A stretch of DNA of 62,000 nt from Prorocentrum cordatum (GCA_963575745.1 CAUYUJ010018736.1:1-62000); one strand, 5' to 3'. Counted from the stretch's first letter, positions 11,636-21,975 are shown. Notes: generated by a model not told the origin, from the sequence alone. Numbers and translations are program-made.

Positions 11636-12043
11636 TGGCCCACCCAGCCGAGGCGGACAATGTGACAACTTTTGGGTGCTTTTGCGATTTTTTGAAAGAT
11701 ATATCTCGTAACGCTCTTCGGCATCGATGAGCTAGAGGAATTCCGGCGCGGGGTGGAGCTAGTTGGCCGACCCGACCAGAAGAGATAATGTGACAACTTT
11801 CGGTCGGTTTTGCTAAGATTTGAAAGATATTTGACAATTCATTTTGAGAAAGCAGATTTTTCGCACCTGTGAACGATTATGAGGGCCTCTACGTCTTAAT
11901 ATGAGCTCTGTAGGCGCACATTTACTATCAAAACACTTGGCGGAACCAATTTTATATCGTCATGAAAAACATCAATTTTGCCTTTTTCGCGAAAAGCTTC
12001 CAGAAGCTCTCTTTGTCGATCCTGAGCACTCTCACCCGTGGAA
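11636..12043 (+). repeat. Leader of the second hairpin class with linker
   Basis: Contains the TCATCGATGA-like linker (about 11710-11765), here CATCGATGAGCTAGAGG, and then the AT-rich leader. The end (TTTGTCGATCCTGAGCACTCTCACC...GGAAG) leads to an AG|GAGCTC boundary equivalent to the one used with DinoSL at 13568. No gene seen. Confidence 0.6.
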
Positions 12044-12100
12044 GGAGCTCTACGAGGTTCCCGGCGGTGACCAGGTTGACGGTTCACCGCCGGCGCTAGT
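12044..12100 (+). repeat. Hairpin unit 12 (GGTGA class)
   Basis: Arms CCGGCGGTGA and TTCACCGCCGG; the end reads GCGCTAGT instead of GCGCCAGT. Confidence 0.85.
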
Positions 12101-12315
12101 TTGACAATTCATTTTGAGAAACCAGATTTTTCGCACCTGTAAACGACTATGAGGGCCTCTCTGTCTTAGTATGAGCTCTGTAGGCGTACGTTTACTATCA
12201 AAAGACTTGGCGCAACCATCTTCATGTCGTCACGAAAAAAAATCAATTTTTCTCTTTTTCGAGAAATGCTTCCAGAAGCTCTCTCATTCGACTGCGAGCA
12301 CTCTTTCGCGTGAAA
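12101..12315 (+). repeat. Second tandem copy of the AT-rich leader
   Basis: Direct repeat of about 11830-12043, with point differences. With hairpin unit 13 it makes a tandem duplication of leader plus hairpin, about 272 bp apart. Confidence 0.65.
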
Positions 12316-12372
12316 TGAGCTCTACGAGGTTCCCGGCGGTGACCAGGTTGACGGTTCACCGCCGGCGCCAGT
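12316..12372 (+). repeat. Hairpin unit 13 (GGTGA class)
   Basis: The first bases read TGAGCTC instead of GGAGCTC, so the AG|G boundary is lost. The stem is intact. Confidence 0.8.
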
Positions 12373-13461
12373 TCCGGAGCGCTGGAGAGCTAGTTGGCAA
12401 GAAAAATCTCGACGGAACTTTTGATGACTTTTGCTCGGTTGAAAATTTTGTTCTCGAAATTTGACAATTCGTTAGAGCTCTAGTATTTTTTCCCGTGATA
12501 TTCGATCTTATTCCCGCTCGCCATCTTGATCTCAGCTCGATCGGGTAACTTTGAAGGCCAAAAAGCACTGTGGCGGGAACGCCCGTTTCGAGTCATCTTG
12601 ATACGCGCTGTCGGTTTTCCGGACATAACTCGAGCTCTAGGGCAGCTACAGAGTTGGTAAGCACAGCTCATGCGTGCAGAATAATCAGACGCGTTCGCCT
12701 GTTGAACCCAGAGGTCTGAACTCGGTCTGTGAGCCGAGCTAGGTCCGGAATCCTGTTCGTATTATTTGAGTCATCTTCACAGAAACTCTCGGTTTTCTGG
12801 TCTTAACTCGAGCTGTAAGACAGCTAGAGAGCTGGCAAGCACAGATATCGCAGTCAGAATCATTAGGCGCGTTCGCCTGTTAAATCTAGAGGTCTGAACT
12901 CGGTCTGCTAGCCGAGCTAGGTCTGCAAACCTATTCGTATTAGTTAGGTCATCTTGATAGGCACCCTCGGTTTTCTGTATATAACTCGAGCCGTAGGGCA
13001 GCTACAGAGCTTGTAGTCAAAGAAATCTATTGGAAATCACCAGGCGCCTTCGTTCGTTGACTCGAGAGCACTAAACTTGGCCTGCTGCCCGAGCTAGGTT
13101 CGCAAAACTATTCGTATTGTTCGAGTCATCCTGAGAAGTGCTGTCGGTATTTCGTGCTGGGGGGAGGCTACAGTGCTGCTGGGAATTGCAATCGATTTAG
13201 AGACATCAGGCGCATCCGCCTGCGGAGAGCAGAGCTCGGAACTCGTCTGCTGCCCGAATTAGGTCTGCGAAACTACTGTATTGTTGGAGTGATCCTGCGA
13301 GCTGCTGTCAGTTTTCTGCACTCAACTCGGGCTGTAGGGTGGTAATGATAGAAGTCGACTCGCAGACATCAGGCGCGTCCGCCTGTCGCATTGAGAGGAC
13401 ACAAAATATTTACTATGAGTCGGAATGTTAGGTCCTCGGTGTTCTCAACTTCAGTCGAGCT
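12373..13461 (+). repeat. Composite satellite array, block III
   Basis: One head (core near 12475), then monomers and tail monomers that are more diverged than in blocks I and II. It ends in GTCGAGC before hairpin unit 14. No gene seen. Confidence 0.75.
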
Positions 13462-13497
13462 GGAAGCTCTACGAGTCTCCCGGCGGTAACCAAGGTT
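13462..13497 (+). repeat. Hairpin unit 14, left half, split by LINE A
   Basis: Ends in GGCGGTAACCAAGGTT and is cut there by LINE A. The matching right half is at 20102-20135. Confidence 0.85.
13488..13497 (+). repeat. LINE A target-site duplication, left copy
   Basis: AACCAAGGTT here and again at 20102-20111 flank LINE A. Unit 9 at 9535 shows the uninterrupted site. The first two bases of the right copy cannot be told apart from the element's A tail. Confidence 0.75.
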
Positions 13498-13545
13498 GCC
13501 TCCCTCCTCAGGGGTCTGGCGGCTGGGGGCTCCCGCTGGGCCCTC
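13498..13545 (+). repeat. LINE A 5' end, outer copy
   Basis: 48 bp starting GCCTCCCTCCTCAGG, repeated identically at 13602-13649. Between the copies lie the DinoSL relic and a half hairpin unit, so the 5' end appears to be a composite of two reverse-transcription products. Confidence 0.7.
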
Positions 13546-13546
13546 C

Positions 13547-13568
13547 TCCGTAGCCATTTTGGCTCAAG
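13547..13568 (+). other. DinoSL spliced-leader relic
   Basis: TCCGTAGCCATTTTGGCTC plus AAG matches the 22-nt leader that dinoflagellates trans-splice onto nuclear mRNAs. It is followed by GAGCTCTACGAGG and not by a GT donor, so it is not an SL RNA gene. The join falls where genomic hairpin copies have ...AG|GAGCTC (for example 12043/12045). The simplest reading is reverse transcription of a trans-spliced RNA. Confidence 0.9.
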
Positions 13569-13601
13569 GAGCTCTACGAGGTTCCCGGCGGTAACCAGGT
13601 T
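13569..13601 (+). repeat. Hairpin unit 15, retroposed left half
   Basis: GAGCTCTACGAGG to GGCGGTAACCAGGTT, directly after the DinoSL and directly before the second LINE A 5' end. It has no upstream leader, as expected of a spliced RNA copy. Confidence 0.8.
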
Positions 13602-13649
13602 GCCTCCCTCCTCAGGGGTCTGGCGGCTGGGGGCTCCCGCTGGGCCCTC
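13602..13649 (+). repeat. LINE A 5' end, inner copy
   Basis: Second copy of the 48-bp 5' end, continuous with the rest of LINE A (GTCTCGAGCGG...). The RNA template therefore ran leader, half hairpin, LINE. Confidence 0.7.
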
Positions 13650-13694
13650 GTCTCGAGCGGCATTGTGCCGTGCTGCTTTCCTTGGTTTCCCTTA

Positions 13695-13810
13695 CCGTAC
13701 GCGTTACTGCAGAGTGTCATTTGCCTGAGTACCGTACACATTCATTCTTTGTTTGATTCAGATTCCCGTACGTGTGCTGCAGAGTGTCTTTGCCTGAGTA
13801 CCGTACACAC
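13695..13810 (+). repeat. 71-bp direct repeat in the LINE A leader
   Basis: CTGCAGAGTGTC...TTGCCTGAGTACCGTACAC occurs twice, with units starting at 13695 and 13766. It lies in the untranslated leader, where some LINEs carry promoter repeats. Function not shown. Confidence 0.65.
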
Positions 13811-14031
13811 TCTTTGGAGGTCGAGATTGCTGGAGGACACTATCATTCCTTGACTGTCGGAGTACACATCATTTCTTGTCATTTGCAAAGACGGCGTGGA
13901 ATACTCAGAGAAGTCCCTCGTGGGAAAGCAGAAAGCTACCCCCCAGTGTGCTATCAGAATCAGCTGTAGGTGAGTTCCACAGTATCGACGGAGACAGTGC
14001 TCTTTCTTCCCTTGATTTCCCAGATCTCAGG

Positions 14032-15072
14032 ATGGAGGAGAACACAGCGGCTGGACCCTTCGGCCCCCAGCGGGCGCAACCACCTGTCTCGGGCCTGGTT
14101 GACAGCAGGCGAAGAGGCGGGGACCAGAGGAGCCGCAGCGGTGACAGAACGGATGACAAGCCCCCTGCTTGGTGGGCTGGCGCGCAGAGTGCGATGATCG
14201 ATGCCCAGAGGATACAGCTGAATGAGACCCTCACTGCACGCCTTGCCCCCATGGAGGCGACACTGGCGACGCACACGGCGTCAATTGCCTCAATGAGACG
14301 CGAGATTACGGATAATGCTGCATCCTTGTCAGCACTGAGAACATAATTCAACACACTTCAAACTAGATCGGAGTCAGGGTCCAGCAATGGGGTGTCTTCT
14401 CGGATGTCTGGGGCCTTTACTCGTGCGACCTGGAACCCGTCTTTCATTGAAATCAAGGGCTGGGTGACGGACTGGAAAAATTATGAGCAACGAGGCCGCC
14501 AGATGCTGACACAATCACAGGTAAATGATATCCTCAATGAGATTGTTCTTTCTCCGATCGTAGCCAGCACTTCGGCGGAAGGCAGGATTGACACACCACG
14601 TACTCAAGAAGAAAATGATGGTCGCACATTCGGATACAGTCGCATTAGAATCTTTTTCACCATGGGGACCGACTCCAGAATATTGTGGGATATGCGCCAA
14701 AGACTCCTCGCGGCAGTGCATAGTGGAACCAGTAAAACACTGACTGATGTGGCCAAACAGGCTACAGAGGCACAGGGTAGTATCAAAGTCATCGTTGAGG
14801 CGGCCCCACACAAACAACCACATGTTAATTGCGCAGGTAAGTTTCAGAACATCTTCAGGCGCCATGTCAATGCGGCCCTGGGAATTATTGTTCGAGCGGA
14901 GTTGGGACCACCTACGACACACTTCTGGGGAAAGCTCCCCAACGACACCACAAATGGCAAGGTCATCGCTGTCTTTAACCCAGCAACGAACTATGAGATT
15001 CTGCCCGCTCTGGCCGTCTTGGACCCTGCCATCAATACGGCACAGCTCCAGGCTGATCTGAGGGCTGAATGA
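14032..15072 (+). pseudogene. LINE A ORF1, interrupted
   Basis: The first ATG in this frame is at 14032; the frame is open further up but without ATG. The product would be an RNA-binding, Gag-like ORF1 protein that forms particles with the LINE RNA. It has a Gly/Arg/Pro-rich N-terminus, a heptad-rich stretch (about residues 65-105) and a C-terminal domain with FIEIKGWVTDW. The same motif occurs as FLEVKGWVKDW in LINEs B and C, as does a PHV...F motif further on. A TAA at 14344-14346 breaks the frame after the coiled coil. It ends at TGA 15070-15072, with ORF2 continuing in the same frame. No known Pfam-type domain recognised. Confidence 0.7.
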
Positions 15073-16155
15073 CATGAGTGGATTGCCAGAGTGGGCACAT
15101 GGAATATTGAGAAAAGAGGCCCACAGTTTTCCAAAGCTATCCTGGATGCTGCCAACGACAGAGGCATTTTCTTGTTGGGACTCCAGGAGGCACAGTTTTT
15201 CACGGACAGTCGAAAGATTCTTGCTGGGGATGGGTGGCACATGGAACGCTCTTCGTGTAAGAAAGCAGCTATTTTGTGGAAGGGCCCATGGAAGGCTCTG
15301 CTACGTGACATTGAGCGCGGACCAAGGTTCGTCATTGCATGGTTCAGGCCAGCCGCTATTGTTTGCTTGTACTTGCCATATGCAGATGATAAGGATGAGG
15401 AGGTGAGGGAATTCAGTCAAGTGTTGGAGGAGGTGAAGAGGAGGATCAGAGAGTATCGCAGACGTCACCCCGAGCAGCCAGACATGCTTATCTTGTTTAC
15501 GGATGCCAACGTTGAGATGGCTCCCAATATTATCGCCAACGGCCGTGCTATCACTGGTATGGGAGTGAAGGAAGAGGTGGAGGTACTATTCAGAGGAGGA
15601 AGGGAGGGTGTGAGGAAGAAACAATTGGAGGAGATGAGGTTCCTATTCACAGAATTTTGCAGTGTGCATCGTTTACGGCTGGCAAACACGTTTGGCCCTC
15701 GCTGTGCGACTTGGCGAGGTAGGGCAGCACCCCGAGGGGAGGCGGTGCTCGACTATATAGGCATCAGTGCTTCTGATCAATTCGACTCGGGGACTACTGC
15801 TGAGTGGATTCGGGCCCCAGGGAGATCGGCCACAATCCAGGAGATCAGCGACCACAAACTAGTACATCTTGCGGTTGCTGTGGGAAGGCGGCGACGCTGC
15901 AAGAATAGGAAGCGAGCGGCCTTGCATCAATGGGAACCCGTGGACCCTACTGCGGCTGCCGCCAGCTTCGACCGTGCCCTGTCACGGCAGTTTCAAGATG
16001 CAGGCTCTCGGTATCGCCCATTACAGTCTTTGGTTGAAGAGGAGGAGGAGGAGGACATCAAAAGGGACGTGAGACCCGTGAAGGAGGAGGAGGAGGAGGC
16101 AGGGCAGGGGCACACTCAGCCAGATCATCGCAGATACGGCGGCAAGTATCCCTAG
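15073..16155 (+). pseudogene. LINE A ORF2 part 1: APE-type endonuclease
   Basis: This domain would nick target DNA to prime reverse transcription. Catalytic motifs in order are GTWNIEKRG (eight codons after the ORF1 stop), LGLQEAQ, TDANVE (in place of the usual GDFN), EAVLDYIG and ISDHKLVH. The fold looks complete. The frame is the same as ORF1 with only TGA 15070 between, and no in-frame ATG precedes the TWN and QE motifs. The frame is lost in a GGA-rich acidic stretch near 16040-16110, where the reading frame moves by +1. Confidence 0.85.
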
Positions 16156-17660
16156 CCGCCAGGTGGCCGCACTTCGGGCACCTGTGAGGCCGGAACGTCT
16201 TTGGACGCTCGAACGGCTGTTACGGCGTGCTCTTTGGCCCAGAGAACTTCGATGCCAGAATGAAGTCAGGAGTCTTCGGAGATTGATCAAACCACTGCGA
16301 AAACAATATGATGCCGACATGCTCGAATACAAACACAAAGTTGAACAGCGTAAATTACGTACACAAGCACAGGCACTTAAAGTCAAAAAGATGACGGGGG
16401 AGTGGGAACTTACTTACGATGTCGAGGCCAAACAGGTGGAAATTGGGAGGTACTTGAAAGACAGGGTGGAGGACTACGGGGCGAGGAGGGAGGTGCAGTC
16501 GATTCTGGAAGGTCTGGCATCGAAGCTCAACCAGTCCCAGTGCGTGAGCATCACCATGCATGACATCTTGCGAGCGAGGGCTCGCCTCAAGAGTGGGGCG
16601 GCTGGACCTGACCAAGTGACACGGGAGATGCTGCAGCTCATCCCCTTTGCCAGCCTCAAGACAATCCGACATCATTTCAGCCTGATCGCTAATCGTCGTC
16701 AACAGGTCCCCTCGGATTGGAAGAGGTTTCTGGTAACTCTCATCCCGAAGGCGCCGTCCATTCAGGAGCTCTCAGAGACTAGGGCGATCTGCCTCCTGAG
16801 CCTGGTCCAGAAGTGGTACAACCATGTCCTAGTCATTAAAGGGGAACAACATCTGGTGAATATCAAACACTCTCTTAACATGTATGGGTTTGTGCAGTTC
16901 AGGAAGGTTTCTGAGGTCACATCGTTTACCAAACATCTTTGCCAACATGCGGCACAATGGGGAAAAGGGGAGAAGCTCTATCTGGCCAGCCTCGATGTAC
17001 TCCAGGCGTTTGACCACGTTACTATCAAGCTAGCGTTACAAAGTATGGAGAAGCTTGGTTTTGACCCCGCTTTGATTTATGCCCTTCTTTGTCCTATGAC
17101 CGAAAACACGTGTAAAGCCACCTTCGAAGGGACCCAGAATTTGGATTGGATTGGTTGGGATCGGAGTATCAGGACGGGCGGGGTGGACGGACCATTCATA
17201 TTCAAAGTGGTGAGTGTGGCCTTGTGGAATGATATCGTCGGGACCTGGCCAGGGCGTGATCTGGGTTATGTAGTCGAGTCCCCCGTTCCCATGCCCACTA
17301 GATCGACGATTTCACATGCCCTCTGGGCGGACAATTTGCTGCTGTACGCTAGAGATGAACGGCAGCTCAGGACCATGGTGACTGAGCTCACTCTCCCCCT
17401 GCTCCAGGCCGGCCTCAATTGGAAACCATCCTCTCTCAAGCTCATCCCCTTTGGCGTCAATGGCTCGAATGATGTAGTTCTTCATATCCAGGCCCACACG
17501 TATAAACTTGAATGCGTTAACACTTTGGACATCCTGGGTTACAGGTTGGACAGATATTGGACACAGCATAGCGATCTGCAGTTCAACTTGGATCGTGCCC
17601 GTGGTGCCTTCTTTGCCGACATGAATATTATAGAAGTCATCGCATCCCGATTGAGAGACG
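16156..17660 (+). pseudogene. LINE A ORF2 part 2: reverse transcriptase
   Basis: Synthesises cDNA on the nicked target. The thumb-side linker begins PSRQVAALRAPVRPERLW, matching the equivalent part of LINEs B and C. Seen in order: GAAGPDQVTREML (fingers), the motif A stretch SLDVLQAFDHV, RTGGVDGPF, and the active site HALWADNLLLYA (WADN at 17324-17335), where YADD is usual. The frame moves by -1 near 17655; RIQSKLLFAIEG continues the homology in the new frame. Confidence 0.85.
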
Positions 17661-19415
17661 ATTCCAGCGATACCGACTCCGTATCCAGAGTAAGCTACTT
17701 TTCGCAATTGAGGGGATGACGATTGACAACATCACGGCACAAAAAATATTCTCCTGGGAAGGAAAGCTATTAGCTATCATCGGAGGAAGGAGGAAAGGAG
17801 TGACTGAAGATTGGACGGTCTACCAAAAGAGGAGGTTCAAGTATGCTCGCGACCAGTTCGCCAACCTTGGATTTCTGTCGGCGGTGGAACTCTTCACAAG
17901 AACTGGCTCTGGGCCAAAGATGTCGCTTGCTTTGCCAGAGGCTTTGCCTGTCAAAATATCCCGACAGCTGCGCTGCACACGGACAGAGTACATGTTGATC
18001 CGACAGCTTCGCTGCACACGTACAGTCAGGCTCACACACATGTCCATTCGTCTTTGCCTGTGCCTCAGTTGTCTGGCCAACGTTCTTTGGAGTCCGCGCC
18101 CAGCTTTATTCAGACAGCTACGCTGCACACTCACAGTGATGATTCAACACATGTCCATTCTTTGTTGCCTGTGCCGCAAGTTGATGACCGTTCTTTCGAC
18201 ACGTTGCCCAGTTATATTCAGACAGCTACGCTGCACACGAACAGTGGAGAGCATACACACCCTCGTTCGATGTCTTCTGTGCCGCAGGCTGAGAGAGGAA
18301 GTTCTTTCGATCAGTTGCCTTGTTATATTCCGACAGCTACGCTGCACACACACAGTACACACTTTATTCATTCTCATTGTCCGCCTCGTGCTTTGTCTCA
18401 GAGTGTCTCGCCTGAGCCCCAGAGACCTGCGGCTATGTTTGATAGCCGTGGGGGACTGACGGAGCACAAAAAAGATTGCCAACGTTCTTCTGGTCGGGTG
18501 TCGTCTGCGTCCAGTATAAGAGTTTCTTTGGAGCCGAACAAAAAGGATGCTCATTGTTCTTCTGGTCGTGTGTCGTCTGCGTCCAGAATAAGAGTTCCTT
18601 TGAGTGATCCGCTGCAGGTGGCGCATCTGTTAGAGTGCGCCAGGCTCCTGGAAGAAAGGAGCAGCCAGCGCGAATCCCAAGGCACTGTCAGTCCTGCGGC
18701 CACAGCCCCCCCAGTCGAAGGCGAGAGCGAACCCACGCCCGCGGCCAAGAACCGTCGCAGGCAGATTGTGGAGACCCGTCTGGCCGCCAGGGGAGAGAAG
18801 CGGTGCCCTGGCCCGAGTCTCACGGCGAGCCAGGAGGAGCTCGCCAAGCGTGTCAGACAGCCCCAGCGCCCATGCGACAAAAGAGATCGGGATGAAATAT
18901 GTTCGCCAAGGGGCAGTCAAAAGAGACGGTGTATCGCTCAGGTGAATGATGACCCCATCGCTTCCGCCGATAGTCTGCCTGCTGCCCCACAGGGAAGTAA
19001 GCGACCACGGGACCTCCCCTCTTCTAACCATGATAGTGAGCCGCGAGAGGCACGACCCTCTGGCGCAAACGTGAATGTCTTCAAACTCAACGCCTACTCT
19101 CAGGCGCGGTTGGGCATGATGCATGCGTCAGGTGACTGGGCCGCTCATCGTCGCGCGTTCGCTGCACGCTCGAGGGATTCCCAGGCTGCTCTTCTTGGAT
19201 GGCGTGGTGGTACTAAATACGTCGGTTGGAGAAAATGGGAAGATGTCTTCATTGCGGATCAAGATGGCAATACTAAATGGTGGGAGACTATGACGTTTGG
19301 GAAAGAAGATTGGTCGATTTTCGTTGAGAAGTTGCTCAAAAGATTGCACCTGCCCGCCATTCTTGACTATCTGGCCAAACCTAGAGTTTCGGTTGCCCGT
19401 ACGGAGGAGGAGTAG
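17661..19415 (+). pseudogene. LINE A ORF2 part 3: connector with His/Thr repeats
   Basis: FSWEGKLLAIIGGRR aligns with FEGQCLLQIVATRR of LINE C in one frame to about 17890; then the frame moves by -1. From 17960 to 18380 a repeat around TATLHTHS...THVHSLLPVPQ occurs five times with spacings of 39, 111, 108 and 111 bp, all multiples of three. RSSGRVSSAS-type repeats follow (about 18480-18600), then a basic, Ser/Pro-rich stretch. LINEs B and C lack these repeats. An in-frame TAG (19413-19415) separates it from the RNase H, which continues in the same frame. Confidence 0.65.
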
Positions 19416-20024
19416 ACGAAAGTTAATAATGACAGGATTGCGCGTCGCATTGCTCATAACTTTGAAAATGAGACTATCTTTGACTATGAGGCGGATCAGA
19501 TTCCATTTGAAATACTGGGTGATAGCTTGTGTGTGGTCCAATGGATAAGAGGGCACTGGAGGTGCACGAACATGGGCTATAATAACACCTTGGAGGCGGC
19601 ACAAAACACTCTTGATGCTATAACTGACACCTGTTTGAGAACTGCGTGTGCGGGGGCTGACCCAATCAAACATCTTTATAGGGAGGGTAACAGTTATGCT
19701 GATGAACTCACGTGGGCTTGCAGAGCTTGCCCACACACATCGAAGAGAAACGAGTATCTTGCCCCTTTATATACTTCGAAAGTGTTAGGATTGAGGGGTT
19801 ACTTCGACGGAGGCACCTCGGATATTGGGGCTGGGGGAGGCTGGTGGCTGCAGGCTTTTGTAGAACATAAAAATGCTATACAGTGTCACGTGATTGCCGA
19901 GGAGGCGTTTGGCCTCGATAGGGAGTCAACCGTGACGGTCTGTGAGTTAACGGCCGCCTCGAAGCTAATTCACGCAATCTCGCAGATTGCGTCTGTTATA
20001 GATAGCGTCTCACACGCTCGGTAG
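19416..20024 (+). pseudogene. LINE A ORF2 part 4: circularly permuted RNase H
   Basis: RNase H removes the RNA strand after cDNA synthesis. The motifs here are in the order ILGDSLCVVQWI (D70-like, Asp codon 19521), HLYREGNSYADELT (D134-like, 19701), GYFDGGTSDIGAGGGWW (D10-like, 19806) and TVTVCELTAASKLIHAI (E48-like, 19944). A normal RNase HI has D10, E48, D70, H124/D134. All four acidic residues are present. The break lies between the helix after E48 and the strand with D70. The frame follows a TAG at 19413. Confidence 0.8.
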
Positions 20025-20101
20025 AGCCACTTGCGCCTGGTGGCCGCGGGGAGCACCGCTGCTTGCATGTGCTGGAGGACCCCGCCGCAAAGCCCGCAAA
20101 A
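20025..20101 (+). other. LINE A 3' untranslated tail
   Basis: 77 bp from the ORF2 stop to a run of six A (20098-20103) adjoining the target duplication. Short for a LINE 3' UTR. No terminator or structure recognised. Confidence 0.7.
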
Positions 20102-20135
20102 AACCAAGGTTGACGGTTTACCGCCGGCGTCCAGT
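20102..20135 (+). repeat. Hairpin unit 14, right half
   Basis: Starts with the right target duplication AACCAAGGTT and continues GACGGTTTACCGCCGGCGTCCAGT. It restores the stem when LINE A is removed. Confidence 0.85.
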
Positions 20136-20486
20136 AATACCTCGTAGAGCTCTTCGGCATCGATGAGCTAGAGGAATTCCGGCGCGGGCTGGAGCTAGTT
20201 GATCGACCCGACCAGAAAAGAAGATGTGATAACTTTCGGTCGCGTTTGCAATTTTTTCAAAGATATTTGAAAATTCATTTTGAGAAAGCAGATTTTTACT
20301 CCGAGCATTGGTATCTTAACTTTGTTCTCTGAGCAGCTCAGCTCTATAGGCGCACTTCTACTATCGAAACACTTGGAGGAACCATCTTCATGTCGACACG
20401 AAAAAAACGATTTTTTTTTTTTTTTTTTTTTGAGAAATGTTTCCAGAAGCTTTCTCTTTCGGTTCTGAGCACTTTTACACGTGAAA
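20136..20486 (+). repeat. Linker and AT-rich leader of the second hairpin class
   Basis: ACCTCGTAGAGCTCTTCGG...CATCGATGAGCTAGAGG linker (20138-20200), then the AT-rich leader with a run of about 22 T (20410-20431). It ends GTGAAAG|GAGCTC. No gene seen. Confidence 0.6.
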
Positions 20487-20543
20487 GGAGCTCTACGAGG
20501 TTCCCGGCGGTGACCAGGTTGACGGTTCACCGCCGGCGCCAGT
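20487..20543 (+). repeat. Hairpin unit 17 (GGTGA class)
   Basis: Arms CCGGCGGTGA and TTCACCGCCGG; right flank TCCGGGGAGC, internal to the linker module. Confidence 0.85.
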
Positions 20544-21915
20544 TCCGGGGAGCTGGAGAGCTAGTTGGCAACAAAAATCTCGACGGACCTTTTGGTGACT
20601 TTTGGTCGGTTGAAAATTTTGTTCTCGGAATTTGACAATTCGTTAGAGCTCTAGTATTTTTTCCCATGATATTCGATCTTATTCCCGCTCGCCATCTTGA
20701 TCTCAGCTCGATCGGGTAACTTTGAAGGCCAAAAAGCAGGCAGGCGGGAACGGCCGTTTCGAGTCATCTTGATACGCGCTGTCGGTATTTTCTACTTAAC
20801 TCGAGCTGTAGGGCAGCTACAGTGCTGGTTAGCACACCTATCGCACTCAGAATCATCAGGCGCGTTCGCCTGTTAAATCCACAGGTCTAAACTCGGTCTG
20901 CTAGCCGAGTTGGGTCCGCAAACCTATTTGTATTATTCGACTCAACTTGATACGCGTTGTCGGTATTTTCTACTTAACTCGAGCTGCAGGGCAGCTACAG
21001 TTCTGGTAAGCACACCTATCGCACTCAGAATGATCAGGCGCGTTCGCCTGTTGAATCCATAGGTCTGAACTCGGTCTGCTAGCCGAGCTAGATCCGCAAA
21101 CTTATTCGTATTATTCGAGTCGACTTGATACGCGTGGTGGGTATTTTCTACTCAATTCGAGCTGCAGGGCAGCTACAGAGCTGGTAAGCACATCCAGTGC
21201 ATTCAGAATCATAAGGCGCGTTCGCCTCTTCAGTCCAGAGGTCTGAACTCGGTTTGCTAGTCGAGCTAGGTCCGCAAATTTATTCGTATTATTCGAGTCA
21301 TCTTGACACACGCTCTCGGTTTTCTGCACTCAACTCGAGCTGTAGGGAAGCTACAGAGCCTATAGCCACAGCAATCGATTGGGAATTATCGGGCGCGATT
21401 GTCTGTTATATCGCGAGCTCTGAACTCGGCCTGCTGCCCGAGCTAGGTTCGCGAAACTATTCGTATTGTCCGAATCATCGTGAAAAGTGCTCTGAATTTT
21501 CTGCACTCAACTCGTGCTAGGGGGGGGCTACAGTGCTGCAGGTCATAGAAATAGACTTGCACACATCAGGCGTGTTCGTTGGTCGATTAGAGAGCTCAGA
21601 ACTTGGTCTGCTGTTCGAAACAAGTCCGCGAAACTATTGTATTATTCGAGTCATCCTGAGAGATGCTGTCGGTTTTCTGCACTTAACTCGGGCTGTAGGT
21701 GGGCTGCAGGGCTGGTAATCACATGAGTTGATTCGCAGACATCAGACGCGTCCGCCTGTCGCATTGAGAGGTCTGAACTCGGTCTGATACTCGAACTGGG
21801 TTGCGAAACTGTTTGTTTTTTTTTTTTTTTTGTTAGAGTCATCTTCAGAGGTCTGAAATCGCTTGGGCTGAACACTGGTCGTTCTCTGGATTTTTTCTCA
21901 CACTATATACTGTCA
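20544..21915 (+). repeat. Composite satellite array, block IV
   Basis: A complete unit with one head (core near 20645), about three full monomers, then tail monomers with CTGTAGG...GGGCTGCAGG and a T-rich stretch (21813-21831) before the TGTCAG boundary. No gene seen. Confidence 0.8.
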
Positions 21916-21975
21916 GGAAGCTCTACGAGTCCCCCGGCGGTAAGAAAGGTTGACGGTTTACCGCCGGCGCCCAGT
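21916..21975 (+). repeat. Hairpin unit 18, abutting the Helitron-like element
   Basis: Perfect arms, GAAAGG loop. Immediately after CCCAGT the sequence becomes very GC-rich (TCCCATGGGCGAG). Confidence 0.85.

Larger units (their letters stand above)
13498..20101 (+). mobile_element. LINE A, non-LTR retrotransposon, decayed
   Basis: About 6.6 kb, inserted in a hairpin loop, with a short A tail (20098-20103) and a 10-bp target duplication. It carries ORF1, then ORF2 with APE-type endonuclease, RT and a permuted RNase H. ORF1 has an in-frame TAA (14344), ORF2 has at least three frameshifts (near 16090, 17655 and 17890) and an in-frame TAG (19413), so this copy is dead. Its GC content is intermediate between the satellite and the Helitron-like element. 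The clade is uncertain. The domain order resembles I/R1/Tad-like LINEs, but the RNase H order does not. Confidence 0.9.

Noticed and set aside
1-13461. CRISPR array suggested by regularly repeated units with short palindromes
   Set aside because: Repeats are contiguous 178-bp monomers without unique spacers, and the genome is eukaryotic.
13547-13568. DinoSL as an SL RNA gene
   Set aside because: No GT donor follows the leader, and no Sm-site-like sequence is seen downstream; the join to GAGCTC shows a spliced product.
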